The notes under the pieces are model-generated. The model did not search any database and was not told the origin of the DNA. It saw nothing but the letters and a program-made list of their open reading frames with translations. A DNA stretch of 10,667 bases from JBJXFK01 sp046155505. Lineage in GTDB: Bacteria > Planctomycetota > Phycisphaerae > UBA1845 > Fen-1342. The stretch is taken from NCBI GenBank assembly GCA_046155505.1, contig JBJXFK010000229.1:1-10667 (forward strand), written 5' to 3'. Position 1 is the stretch's first letter. Each line of letters starts with the position of its first letter. The position numbers and the translations under genes were made by a program. Of the stretch, positions 1 through 5,564 are shown in pieces.

Positions 1-45
1 TCGCTCGACCCGGTCGCCCTCTTTTTGGATCTCTGTGCGGCGCTT

Positions 46-486
46 CTATTCCGCGTCGAACAGCGCCCGATCACGCAATTCCGCCGCGCGGTTCGCAAGC
101 TGCTCCGGCGTCGGCTTCTCGATCGGCCGCAGCGTCAGCATCGGAATCGCCTGCTCATCGCGAATCGTTCCCGGCACCATCGTCTCGAACACCAAATCCA
201 GCGGCGGAATCTGAAACCACGGCGCATGCAGCCGATGATTCGACTTCAGCGTCTCGTATCCCTCTTTGCGCAGCATCAGGTCATAATCGCCATACCACAA
301 AAACGAAACCTTCAGCGGCGTTGTCCCCACATCCTGATCATTCAAAAACACCCGCGCCCCTGGCGGCGTCGACGTAATTTTCACCGTCCGCTCGACGCAT
401 CCTGTCGTCAACGACGCAGCGAGCGTCGCCACCACGATCGTCAGTCGGCGTGCGATGCCGTTTGGCCGGTGCAATGGAGCAGTCAT
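46..486 (-). CDS. PEGA-domain lipoprotein, small
   Basis: The 146-residue product is probably an envelope lipoprotein. Residues 11-30 form a basic then hydrophobic signal segment ending in LTTGC, so Cys30 is the likely lipidated residue; the lipobox is slightly off consensus. Residues about 37-79 match a PEGA domain (TPPGARVFLND, VGTTPLKVSF, then KEGY), a beta-rich surface module whose ligand is usually unknown. The following stretch, with HAPWFQIPPLDLVFE, resembles a compact family of about 150 residues that I associate with planctomycetes. The ATG at 486 overlaps the stop of the upstream phosphoesterase gene as ATGA, which suggests translational coupling. No partner or substrate can be named. 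The lipoprotein and PEGA calls are strong; the precise role is unknown. Confidence 0.85.
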   Translation of the reverse strand: MTAPLHRPNGIARRLTIVVATLAASLTTGCVERTVKITSTPPGARVFLNDQDVGTTPLKVSFLWYGDYDLMLRKEGYETLKSNHRLHAPWFQIPPLDLVFETMVPGTIRDEQAIPMLTLRPIEKPTPEQLANRAAELRDRALFDAE

Positions 487-962
487 GCGTGAACCTCAAA
501 GATGTCAGCAGTCAGCGTATCGAGACGCAGGATCGCGGCTGTGCACTTTCCCGTCAACCATCCGCAGCATTCGCCGGGGTTGAGATTCAGCCGCTCGCCA
601 TCCCGTTCGCAAACAACCTGATGCGTGTGCGCAGTGATTACGACATCCGCGCGCTGCACATCCGCCGAGGCACACCAATCGATGAAGTGATGAACGAGTA
701 TCCGCCGGCCTGCGAGCTCAATCCACAGCGGCCCATCCTGCAACGTCGGCAGCACCCGCGCCAGCCCCGCCCGCTCGCCGTCGTTATTGCCATAAACCGC
801 GTAGACCGTCCCGGGATATGCTGCCAGCAATTTCGCCGCAAACGGCGCGACAAAATCACCCGCGTGAATGATGGTGTCCAGTTTCTCCCGCTCAAACCGC
901 TCCAGCACGGCCCGCGGCGCCGGCAAGCGATCATGAGAATCCGCCACAACCCCAACCCGCAT
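483..962 (-). CDS. YfcE/MJ0936-type metallophosphoesterase
   Basis: The 159-residue protein is a cytoplasmic calcineurin-like phosphodiesterase. Visible metal-ligand motifs are D8-x-H10 (ADSH), GD with D36 (IIHAGDF), GNND at 58-61 where GNxD/H is usual, His91-His92, and AHTH with H112 and H114, followed by the typical NPG at 128-130. The usual T-H-G before the C-terminal half reads H-H-F here, a mild departure. Length is normal for the family (about 155-180). I chose the ATG at 962 over an in-frame codon at 992 because AAGGAG lies at 969-974 with 6-nt spacing and the family begins M-x-(I/V)-x-V-x-S/A-D-x-H. The start is preceded by an 18-bp palindrome. The gene is translationally coupled to the PEGA lipoprotein gene. 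The physiological substrate cannot be read from the sequence. Confidence 0.9.
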   Translation of the reverse strand: MRVGVVADSHDRLPAPRAVLERFEREKLDTIIHAGDFVAPFAAKLLAAYPGTVYAVYGNNDGERAGLARVLPTLQDGPLWIELAGRRILVHHFIDWCASADVQRADVVITAHTHQVVCERDGERLNLNPGECCGWLTGKCTAAILRLDTLTADIFEVHA

Positions 963-976
963 TGTCGACTCCTTCG

Positions 977-994
977 CGTTGGCGAACGCCAACG
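977..994. promoter_or_regulatory. 18-bp perfect dyad upstream of the phosphoesterase gene
   Basis: CGTTGGCG-AA-CGCCAACG has two exact 8-base arms around a 2-base centre. It lies just upstream of the ribosome binding site (969-974) of the minus-strand phosphoesterase gene and downstream of the broken hicA. It could be an operator or, in RNA, a 7-bp hairpin with a GUUC loop. There is no T tract after it on either strand, so it is not a typical terminator. Function is inferred only from position and symmetry. Confidence 0.4.
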
Positions 995-1022
995 ATAACG
1001 GGCAATGCTGGTCGATGTGAAT

Positions 1023-1235
1023 TCAAAGATCTTGCGGTTTCAGCCCGGTGTGTTTGGCGATTCGCGCAAGCATTCGCGGCCCAATCTCGTCACCACCGTG
1101 AAACGCGAATACGAAGTCAACCGAGTTAGTTCGTGATAGCGCTCGATGTGATTCCGACTACCGCTTGACCGTCCAGCCGATTCGCAAAAGCGCTGCTAGC
1201 ACGCGTCGCGCAGAAGTCGAGGGCCAGCGATTCAT
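1023..1235 (-). pseudogene. hicA: hicA toxin remnant with in-frame amber stop
   Basis: Read from the ATG at 1235, the frame gives 25 codons starting MNRWPSTSARRVLAALLRIG, then a TAG at 1160-1158 (codon 26), then 44 more codons ending TGLKPQDL and TGA at 1025-1023. The two halves together match a short HicA-type mRNA interferase of about 70 residues: an N-terminal RRVLAALLRIGW helix, the catalytic-His segment (SESH, His30), the strand DFVFAFHGGDEIG, and the C-terminal helix. From memory the family has Gln at codon 26 and Gly before Ser-His, so CAG to TAG and Gly to Glu changes are likely; the TNSVD stretch after the His also looks drifted. The ATG overlaps the hicB stop as ATGA, as expected of a coupled toxin-antitoxin pair. 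A sequencing error or amber readthrough are alternatives. Confidence 0.78.
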
Positions 1236-1438
1236 GATGCGACAGCAAACAGCATCGGGAGTTGGGGAACTGGCTCGCCGTTCTCGATACGTTCAGCAAG
1301 AACACGGAACGACAGGGCCTCGGCGTTCGCGATCGCCCGCTCACGCGATGGGCCATACGCGAGCACGCCGGGCAGTTCCGGGACTTCCGCGAGCCAGCGA
1401 CCGTCGTCTTCTTGTTCGATTTCGATCGTCAGCTTCAT
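1232..1438 (-). CDS. hicB: HicB-family antitoxin, short form
   Basis: The 68-residue product starts MKLTIEIEQEDDGRWLAEVP and continues with ELPGVLAYG and a helix rich in Ala and Glu, the partial-RNase-H-like fold of HicB antitoxins. It normally binds and neutralises HicA. It lacks a C-terminal helix-turn-helix or ribbon-helix-helix, so it belongs to the short class with no obvious DNA-binding domain of its own. I prefer the ATG at 1438 to the TTG three codons upstream at 1447, because the family starts M-K-L-T and the upstream codons lie within an inverted repeat and a -10-like element. No Shine-Dalgarno sequence is visible. The frame is intact although the partner hicA is broken. The gene lies 44 nt downstream of the tRNA-Pro gene on the same strand. 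Confidence 0.88.
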   Translation of the reverse strand: MKLTIEIEQEDDGRWLAEVPELPGVLAYGPSRERAIANAEALSFRVLAERIENGEPVPQLPMLFAVAS

Positions 1439-1460
1439 CGTGTGCAATTGTACTCACACG
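1439..1460 (-). promoter_or_regulatory. Inverted repeat with -10-like element before hicB
   Basis: CGTGTG and CACACG form a 6-bp inverted repeat with a 10-nt spacer directly abutting the hicB ATG. On the minus strand the spacer holds TACAAT (1452-1447), a good -10 hexamer, 8 nt from the ATG. No matching -35 was found. If it is used, transcription would start at or next to the ATG, giving a leaderless hicB mRNA, and the repeat could be an operator for autoregulation. This is inference from position. Confidence 0.4.
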
Positions 1461-1482
1461 CAATCAAGCTTTCTCAGACAAA

Positions 1483-1556
1483 TCGGAGTGACAGGATTTG
1501 AACCTGCGGCCTCTTGCTCCCGAAGCAAGCGCTCTACCAGGCTGAGCTACACTCCG
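1483..1556 (-). tRNA. tRNA-Pro (anticodon CGG)
   Basis: A full cloverleaf reads on the minus strand. The acceptor CGGAGTG pairs with CACTCCG, followed by discriminator A. There is a D arm (GCTC...GAGC), an anticodon stem CTTGC/GCAAG with loop TTCGGGA, a five-base variable loop, and a T arm GCAGG-TTCAAAT-CCTGT. The anticodon is CGG (complement of 1520-1522), which reads the proline codon CCG. The C1-G72 pair and G37 are hallmarks of bacterial tRNA-Pro. The 3' CCA is not encoded; TTT follows directly, so CCA must be added enzymatically. No strong promoter was recognised in the 168 bp separating it from the divergent cyclo-ligase gene. Confidence 0.96.
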
Positions 1557-1624
1557 AATTACGACCGTACCACGCCGGTTCGGGAAGGTCGGCGCGTCTA
1601 CGCGTCAAGCCGCGAGGAACTTCG

Positions 1625-1630
1625 TATACT
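1625..1630 (+). promoter_or_regulatory. Possible -10 element for the cyclo-ligase gene
   Basis: TATACT matches the sigma-70 -10 consensus at five of six positions and lies 95 nt upstream of the chosen GTG start. The hexamer 17 nt upstream (GCGTCA) is a poor -35. Transcription from here would give a leader of about 85-90 nt containing the hairpins described in the next entry. Confidence 0.3.
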
Positions 1631-1636
1631 ACGCCG

Positions 1637-1724
1637 GGCGGCGGCGATTGGCAATGGCCCAATCTTCGCCCCCGCGCCGGACGCCGCAATCGCCGGTTTT
1701 CAGGGACTTGCCGCAAGGTTCTTT
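1637..1724 (+). promoter_or_regulatory. Structured leader of the cyclo-ligase gene
   Basis: Two mutually exclusive pairings are visible. One is a local hairpin, GATTGG (1646-1651) with CCAATC (1659-1664). The other is an eight-base pairing, GGCGATTG (1643-1650) with CAATCGCC (1687-1694), followed by GGTTTT (1695-1700), which looks like a weak terminator. The arrangement resembles an attenuator, but GC-rich DNA gives such pairings by chance. In Proteobacteria the homologous gene often follows 6S RNA; the space here (at most 168 nt, shared with a tRNA promoter) seems too short for a standard 6S RNA and I do not call one. Confidence 0.25.
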
Positions 1725-2300
1725 GTGCAGTCCGAAAAGAAGACACTTCGCCGAGAGATCCGTGTCCGCATCGCCGCCCTGTCGCCGACCGACCGAGAGC
1801 GGGCGGCGGAGGCCGTCGCCCGCAGCGTCGTCGAACTGGCACGCACGCGCGACGCACGCATGATCGCAGCCTATCTGGCGACCGATGGCGAGCTTAGTCT
1901 CGATCCGTGCATCGCTGCGCTGCTCGCGGACGGGCGCGCCATCGCGTGCCCGGTGGTGCATTGGGCGAGCCGCGAAATGCACTTCGAACAACTGCACGAC
2001 CTACACAATGCCCGCGTCGGCGAAAAGAACATCCGCGAACCGACCAGCGGCGAGGTCGTTCCGATCGGCGACATCGACCTGCTGCTCGTCCCCGGCGTCG
2101 CGTTTGATCGCAGCGGCCATCGTCTCGGTCGCGGCGGCGGGTTCTACGATCGACTTCTCGCCGATCCTGCCCTTCGCGCAATGCGCTGTGGCGTCGGGTT
2201 CGAGTGTCAACTGTTCGAGCGCGTACCGACGGAGCAGCACGATCAACTCGTGCAAGTTGTCGTCACCGCCGGAGGCATGTACTCGCTAGACTCGGCGTGA
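1725..2300 (+). CDS. fau: 5-formyltetrahydrofolate cyclo-ligase (MTHFS)
   Basis: This 191-residue cytoplasmic enzyme converts 5-formyl-THF to 5,10-methenyl-THF with ATP, recycling a folate that inhibits one-carbon enzymes. Visible features are the basic N-terminus (SEKKTLRREIR), VVPIGDIDLLLVPGVAFD at about 111-128, the nucleotide-binding loop RLGRGGGFYDRLL at 133-145, and the C-terminal FERVPTEQHDQLVQVVVT. Length fits the family (about 180-200). The open frame runs upstream through the tRNA, so the first ATG cannot be the start. GTG at 1725 is chosen because AAGG (1715-1718) lies 6 nt upstream and it places the family's N-terminal KK...LR motif correctly. It is followed on the same strand by nadB after a 123-nt gap; no functional link is evident. 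Confidence 0.93.
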   Translation: MQSEKKTLRREIRVRIAALSPTDRERAAEAVARSVVELARTRDARMIAAYLATDGELSLDPCIAALLADGRAIACPVVHWASREMHFEQLHDLHNARVGEKNIREPTSGEVVPIGDIDLLLVPGVAFDRSGHRLGRGGGFYDRLLADPALRAMRCGVGFECQLFERVPTEQHDQLVQVVVTAGGMYSLDSA

Positions 2301-2324
2301 GCGAGAATTTCTCTCGACCTCATG

Positions 2325-2389
2325 CTTGTGCTGTTGTCGGGTTGTTCCGTTGTTCCCTTGCTCCCTTGTTCCGTGTGTTCCCTTGTTCC
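2325..2389 (+). repeat. Degenerate octanucleotide tandem array
   Basis: From 2341 the units are GTTGTTCC, GTTGTTCC, CTTGCTCC, CTTGTTCC, GTGTGTTCC (one base longer) and CTTGTTCC; two worn units lie at 2325-2340. On the minus strand the unit is GGAACAAS or GGAGCAAG. It fills most of the gap between the cyclo-ligase and nadB genes. The frame through it is open upstream of nadB (giving a Leu/Cys/Val-rich string), but I treat it as noncoding because NadB starts at 2424. Just before it is a small dyad, CGAGA-ATTTC-TCTCG at 2302-2316, without a T tract. Confidence 0.75.
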
Positions 2390-2410
2390 GTTCAACGCGT
2401 CGCCGCACGG

Positions 2411-2416
2411 TAGAAT
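2411..2416 (+). promoter_or_regulatory. -10-like element adjoining the nadB start
   Basis: TAGAAT lies 7 nt upstream of the nadB ATG at 2424. No Shine-Dalgarno sequence lies between (CCGCCCC). Transcription would begin at or very near the ATG, so the mRNA may be leaderless. No well-spaced -35 hexamer is present; TTGTTC in the repeat array is 22 nt away, which is too far for a standard promoter. Confidence 0.4.
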
Positions 2417-2423
2417 CCGCCCC

Positions 2424-4109
2424 ATGACCACCTCCATCGCCCGACGCCGCTATCTCACCAATTTCGAGTCGCACCGATTGCCGCACCTGTTCACCGACGT
2501 GCTGGTCATCGGCTCCGGCGTCGCGGGCCTCCGCGCGGCGCTCGCGGCGGCGGAGCATTGCGACGTATTGATCGCAGTGAAGGACGAGGCACTGCTTTCC
2601 TGCACGAGTTGGGCGCAGGGCGGCGTTGCGGCCGCGGTCGATCCTGCCGACAGCGCCGACAGCCACGCGACCGACACGATGGCGACCGCGTGCGAGCTTG
2701 GCGATCGCGCGGTCATCGACCTCGTCACGCGTGACGCCCCACGATGCATCGAAGAGCTCATCGCCTGGGGCGCGAGCTTCGACCGCAGCGGCGAGCGACT
2801 CGCCATCGGCCTCGAAGGCGGGCATTCGGCGGCACGCATCATTCACGCCCACGGCGACGCGACCGGGCGTGAGATCGCCCGCGTGCTGCTCGAAAAGGTG
2901 CGCGAGCATCCGCGCATCCGCGTATTCGAGAAGTGCTTTGCGATCGATCTGCTCACGCTCGGCGGCAGCGTCGCCGGCGCGATCACGTTTCACCCGCGAT
3001 ATGGGCATCAGTTCTTCTGGTCGTCAGCCACGATCCTTGCCAGCGGCGGCGCGGGGCGCGTCTATCGCGAATCGACCAACCCGCCGATCGCGACCGGCGA
3101 CGGGCTGGCGATGGCCCTGCGCGCGGGGGCGACCCTGCGTGACATGGAGATGATCCAGTTTCATCCGACTACGCTTTACGTCGCGGGTGCGGCGCGGGCG
3201 CTCATCAGCGAAGCCGTGCGCGGCGAGGGAGCACTGCTGCTCAACAAGCTCGGCGAGCGATTCATGCCGGGTTACGACACTGCGGCCGAACTCGCCCCGC
3301 GCGATGTGGTGAGCCGCGCGATTCACGCCGAGATGCGCCGCACGCAATCAGCATGCGCGTTTCTCGACGTGCGGCACTTCAAGCCGGCCCGATTCGCGCA
3401 GCGTTTCCCATCGCTCGATCGACTCTGCCGCGACTTTGACATCGAACCCGAAAAAGATCTGATTCCCGTGCGGCCCAGCGCACACTACACGGTCGGCGGC
3501 GTGGTCGCCGACGCTGAGTGTCGCAGCGACGTGGCCGGTTTGTTCGCGTGCGGCGAAGTCGCGCACAGCGGCTTGCACGGCGCAAATCGCCTGGCCAGCA
3601 ACTCGCTGCTCGAAGGCCTAGTGTTCGGACAGCGCGCCGGCATCGCCGCAGGTGAATCAGCCGCCGCCACACCGCGAAAAGACCGTCCGCCGCAGCTCAA
3701 CCACCTGCTCCCGAAATCGACGCGAACCGAGCTGGACCTCGAAGACGTGCTCCACAGTCTGCAAAGCATGATGAGCCGCAACGTCGCGATTGAGCGCAGC
3801 GGCGACCGCCTGCGCGAAACGACGGAGATTATTGACTTCTGGAGCCGCTACGTCATGGACAAGGTGTTCGACGAACCCGCCGCGTGGGAGACGCAAAATC
3901 TGCTGACCGTAGCGGCGGCGATCACGCTCTCGGCGGCGACGCGCTGCGAATCGCGCGGCGTACACTTTCGCAGCGATTTCCCGCAGACCGACGCCGCGTG
4001 GCGACTGCACATCGACCTGCGCCGCGTGGACGATTCGCTGCAAGTCAGCACGTCGCCCGTCGGTCAGAGCAGCGCCCCGCGCAGCAGCACGTTTGCCGCG
4101 CCGAAGTAA
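2424..4109 (+). CDS. nadB: L-aspartate oxidase
   Basis: This 561-residue flavoenzyme oxidises L-aspartate to iminoaspartate, the first step of de novo NAD synthesis, feeding quinolinate synthase NadA. Visible features are the FAD-binding Rossmann loop GSGVAG (30-35), SCTSWAQGGVAAAV (59-72), QFHPTTLY (245-252), the active-site region ISEAVRGEGALLL with Arg266, HYTVGGV (354-360), and the C-terminal FAD motif GLFACGEVAHSGLHGANRLA then SNSLLEG (372-398). This SEAVRGEGA-plus-HYTVGG pattern fits NadB and its fumarate reductase/succinate dehydrogenase relatives; size and the GLHGANRLASNSLLEG block favour NadB. The helical C-terminal domain is at about 435-510. The ATG at 2424 is chosen over in-frame codons in the upstream repeat. 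The last 46 nt overlap the 3' end of mgtE on the other strand. NadA and NadC are not in the window. Confidence 0.95.
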   Translation: MTTSIARRRYLTNFESHRLPHLFTDVLVIGSGVAGLRAALAAAEHCDVLIAVKDEALLSCTSWAQGGVAAAVDPADSADSHATDTMATACELGDRAVIDLVTRDAPRCIEELIAWGASFDRSGERLAIGLEGGHSAARIIHAHGDATGREIARVLLEKVREHPRIRVFEKCFAIDLLTLGGSVAGAITFHPRYGHQFFWSSATILASGGAGRVYRESTNPPIATGDGLAMALRAGATLRDMEMIQFHPTTLYVAGAARALISEAVRGEGALLLNKLGERFMPGYDTAAELAPRDVVSRAIHAEMRRTQSACAFLDVRHFKPARFAQRFPSLDRLCRDFDIEPEKDLIPVRPSAHYTVGGVVADAECRSDVAGLFACGEVAHSGLHGANRLASNSLLEGLVFGQRAGIAAGESAAATPRKDRPPQLNHLLPKSTRTELDLEDVLHSLQSMMSRNVAIERSGDRLRETTEIIDFWSRYVMDKVFDEPAAWETQNLLTVAAAITLSAATRCESRGVHFRSDFPQTDAAWRLHIDLRRVDDSLQVSTSPVGQSSAPRSSTFAAPK

Positions 4110-5404
4110 ATGAGAATGCCGGTCACGTCCACCAGTGTGGCGACAAACGGGGCCGACGCGCTGGCCGGGTCGAGCCCCGCGCGGCGCAGAATGAACGGCA
4201 GCATCGAACCGACAATCGTGCCCCACAGCACGATCGCCAGCACACTGACCGCGACAGTGATCGCAACGAGAAAGTAGTAATCGGTGTAAAGCGATTTGTC
4301 GTAGATGCCGCGCCAGCCCCATTCCCAAAGCACGACGCGCAGAATCGCGATCACCGCGAGAATCAGGCCGAGCGTCAGCCCTTGCAGCAATTCTCGCCGC
4401 AGGATGCGCCACCAATCGCGAAGCTGCACCTCACCCAGCGCCATCGCGCGGATGACAAGCGTCGACGCCTGCGACCCGGAGTTGCCGCCGCTGCTGACGA
4501 TTAGCGGCAAGAAGAAACCCAGCACGACCGCGTGCGAAAGCACATCTTCATAAAACGCCATCGCAGTCGCCGTCAGCGAACCGGCGACAAACAGAATCAT
4601 CAGCCACCCGACGCGCTTACGAATCATCTCGCCGAAGCCGGCCTGGAGATATGGCGTCTCCAACGCCTCCATACCGCCGACTTTTTGGATATCCTCGGTT
4701 GCTTCCTCGCGGACGACGTCGACGATGTCATCGACCGTGACCACGCCCTTCATGCGCCCGTCTTCGTCGAGAATCGGAATAATCGTCAGATCGTGGTGCG
4801 CGAACAGGTTGCCAAGCTGTTCCTGATCCATGTCCTCGCGCGCGGTGATAATCTCGTCGGTGCGCATCATGTCGCGCACGATCCGCTGCGGTGCGGCGGT
4901 CACGAGCTCGCGCAGCGACACCACGCCGAGCAAACGCTGCTGCGAATCGAGTACGTAGCCGTAATAGATGCTCTCGACCGACTCGCGCGTCTGGCGGCGC
5001 AGGTATGCGATCGCCTCGTCAGCGCTCATCTCGGGCCGCAGCCGCGCAAAACGCGGGTTCATCAACCCGCCTGCGTCGTCCTCGGCATACGCCAGCAGCG
5101 CGTTCACCTCGACCCGCGTGCGTTCGTCGAGCAGTGCGAGCAGTGTCTCTTTTTGCTCGGCGGGCGTGGCCTGGATCACGTCCGCGGCGTCATCCGGCGC
5201 GAGAATGCGAATGAGCCCCGGCTGCTCGCTCGGCCGAATGCACAACAGGAGATCGGCCTGGCTCGGCGCGTCGAGCGACTGAAAGAGCTCCTCGGCATCT
5301 TCGCGCGGCAATAGGCGCAGCGACTCGGCCCGGTCCTCATCCGAGAACACCGGCCACGCCGCGAGCAGTTCCTCGCATGTCAGTCGGTCTTCTTGCTGCG
5401 TCAT
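4064..5404 (-). CDS. mgtE: Magnesium transporter MgtE
   Basis: This 446-residue inner-membrane Mg2+ channel/transporter works as a homodimer. In order: a superhelical MgtE_N domain at about 15-115 (repeated LLPREDAEELF-like helices), two CBS domains at about 116-170 and 178-232 (PEMSADEAIAYLRRQ; HHDLTIIPILDEDGRMKGVV; VDDIVDVV), a connecting plug helix at about 235-262, and five membrane helices at about 265-440. Signature segments are PLIVSSGGNSGSQASTLVIR (300-319) and LDPASASAPFVATLVDVTG (411-429); Asp426 corresponds to the pore aspartate of the Thermus protein. Cytosolic Mg2+ binding to the N and CBS domains closes the pore in this family. The start lacks a Shine-Dalgarno sequence (GTGTGCCACC before ATG). 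No M-box riboswitch is seen in the 160-bp space shared with the divergent phosphatase gene. Confidence 0.96.
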   Translation of the reverse strand: MTQQEDRLTCEELLAAWPVFSDEDRAESLRLLPREDAEELFQSLDAPSQADLLLCIRPSEQPGLIRILAPDDAADVIQATPAEQKETLLALLDERTRVEVNALLAYAEDDAGGLMNPRFARLRPEMSADEAIAYLRRQTRESVESIYYGYVLDSQQRLLGVVSLRELVTAAPQRIVRDMMRTDEIITAREDMDQEQLGNLFAHHDLTIIPILDEDGRMKGVVTVDDIVDVVREEATEDIQKVGGMEALETPYLQAGFGEMIRKRVGWLMILFVAGSLTATAMAFYEDVLSHAVVLGFFLPLIVSSGGNSGSQASTLVIRAMALGEVQLRDWWRILRRELLQGLTLGLILAVIAILRVVLWEWGWRGIYDKSLYTDYYFLVAITVAVSVLAIVLWGTIVGSMLPFILRRAGLDPASASAPFVATLVDVTGILIYFGAANVLLRGALL

Positions 5405-5507
5405 GGTGGCACACGGTTCGTAGTCCGCACAGGCTAACTGGAACGAATCGCGGATCGTAACCGCGCAGCCGTCCCTTGCGACAGGTGCGCGAATGACCGT
5501 TTTCTTT

Positions 5508-5537
5508 TTGCGGCGAGCGCGATGCTTCGCGTATAAA
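5508..5537 (+). promoter_or_regulatory. Possible sigma-70-like promoter of the phosphatase-cytochrome gene
   Basis: TTGCGG (5508-5513) and TATAAA (5532-5537) are separated by 18 nt. Predicted transcription start is about 5544, giving a leader of some 20 nt that carries AGGGAAG (5554-5560) before the ATG at 5565. The rest of the divergent gap (5405-5507) shows no convincing element for mgtE. Confidence 0.5.
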
Positions 5538-5564
5538 TCGTTTGTGACGCATCAGGGAAGTCGT

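Noticed and set aside
6..34. Possible plus-strand terminator: CGACC-C-GGTCG followed by CCCTCTTTTTGG
   Set aside because: The stem is only five pairs with a one-base loop, and the T run is displaced; no plus-strand gene enters from the left within view.
1126..1356. A 76-codon minus-strand frame overlapping hicB and hicA
   Set aside because: It is in a different frame from both, and its product resembles no family, while the hicA frame reads as a recognisable toxin apart from one stop.
1440..1724. Long upstream extension of the cyclo-ligase frame
   Set aside because: It runs antisense through the tRNA-Pro gene and shows no family similarity before the GTG at 1725, which has an AAGG ribosome binding site.
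1557..1724. 6S RNA upstream of the cyclo-ligase gene
   Set aside because: The interval is too short and no long irregular helix with a central bubble could be drawn.
2322..2423. N-terminal extension of NadB resembling a lipoprotein signal peptide (Leu/Val-rich with LSGC)
   Set aside because: It is translated from the octamer repeat array, NadB is a cytoplasmic flavoenzyme, and the ATG at 2424 gives a normal N-terminus just before the Rossmann fold.
2286..3008. A 240-codon antisense frame over the start of nadB
   Set aside because: It is a GC-rich shadow: it lies opposite a strongly conserved gene and its product has no recognisable motif.
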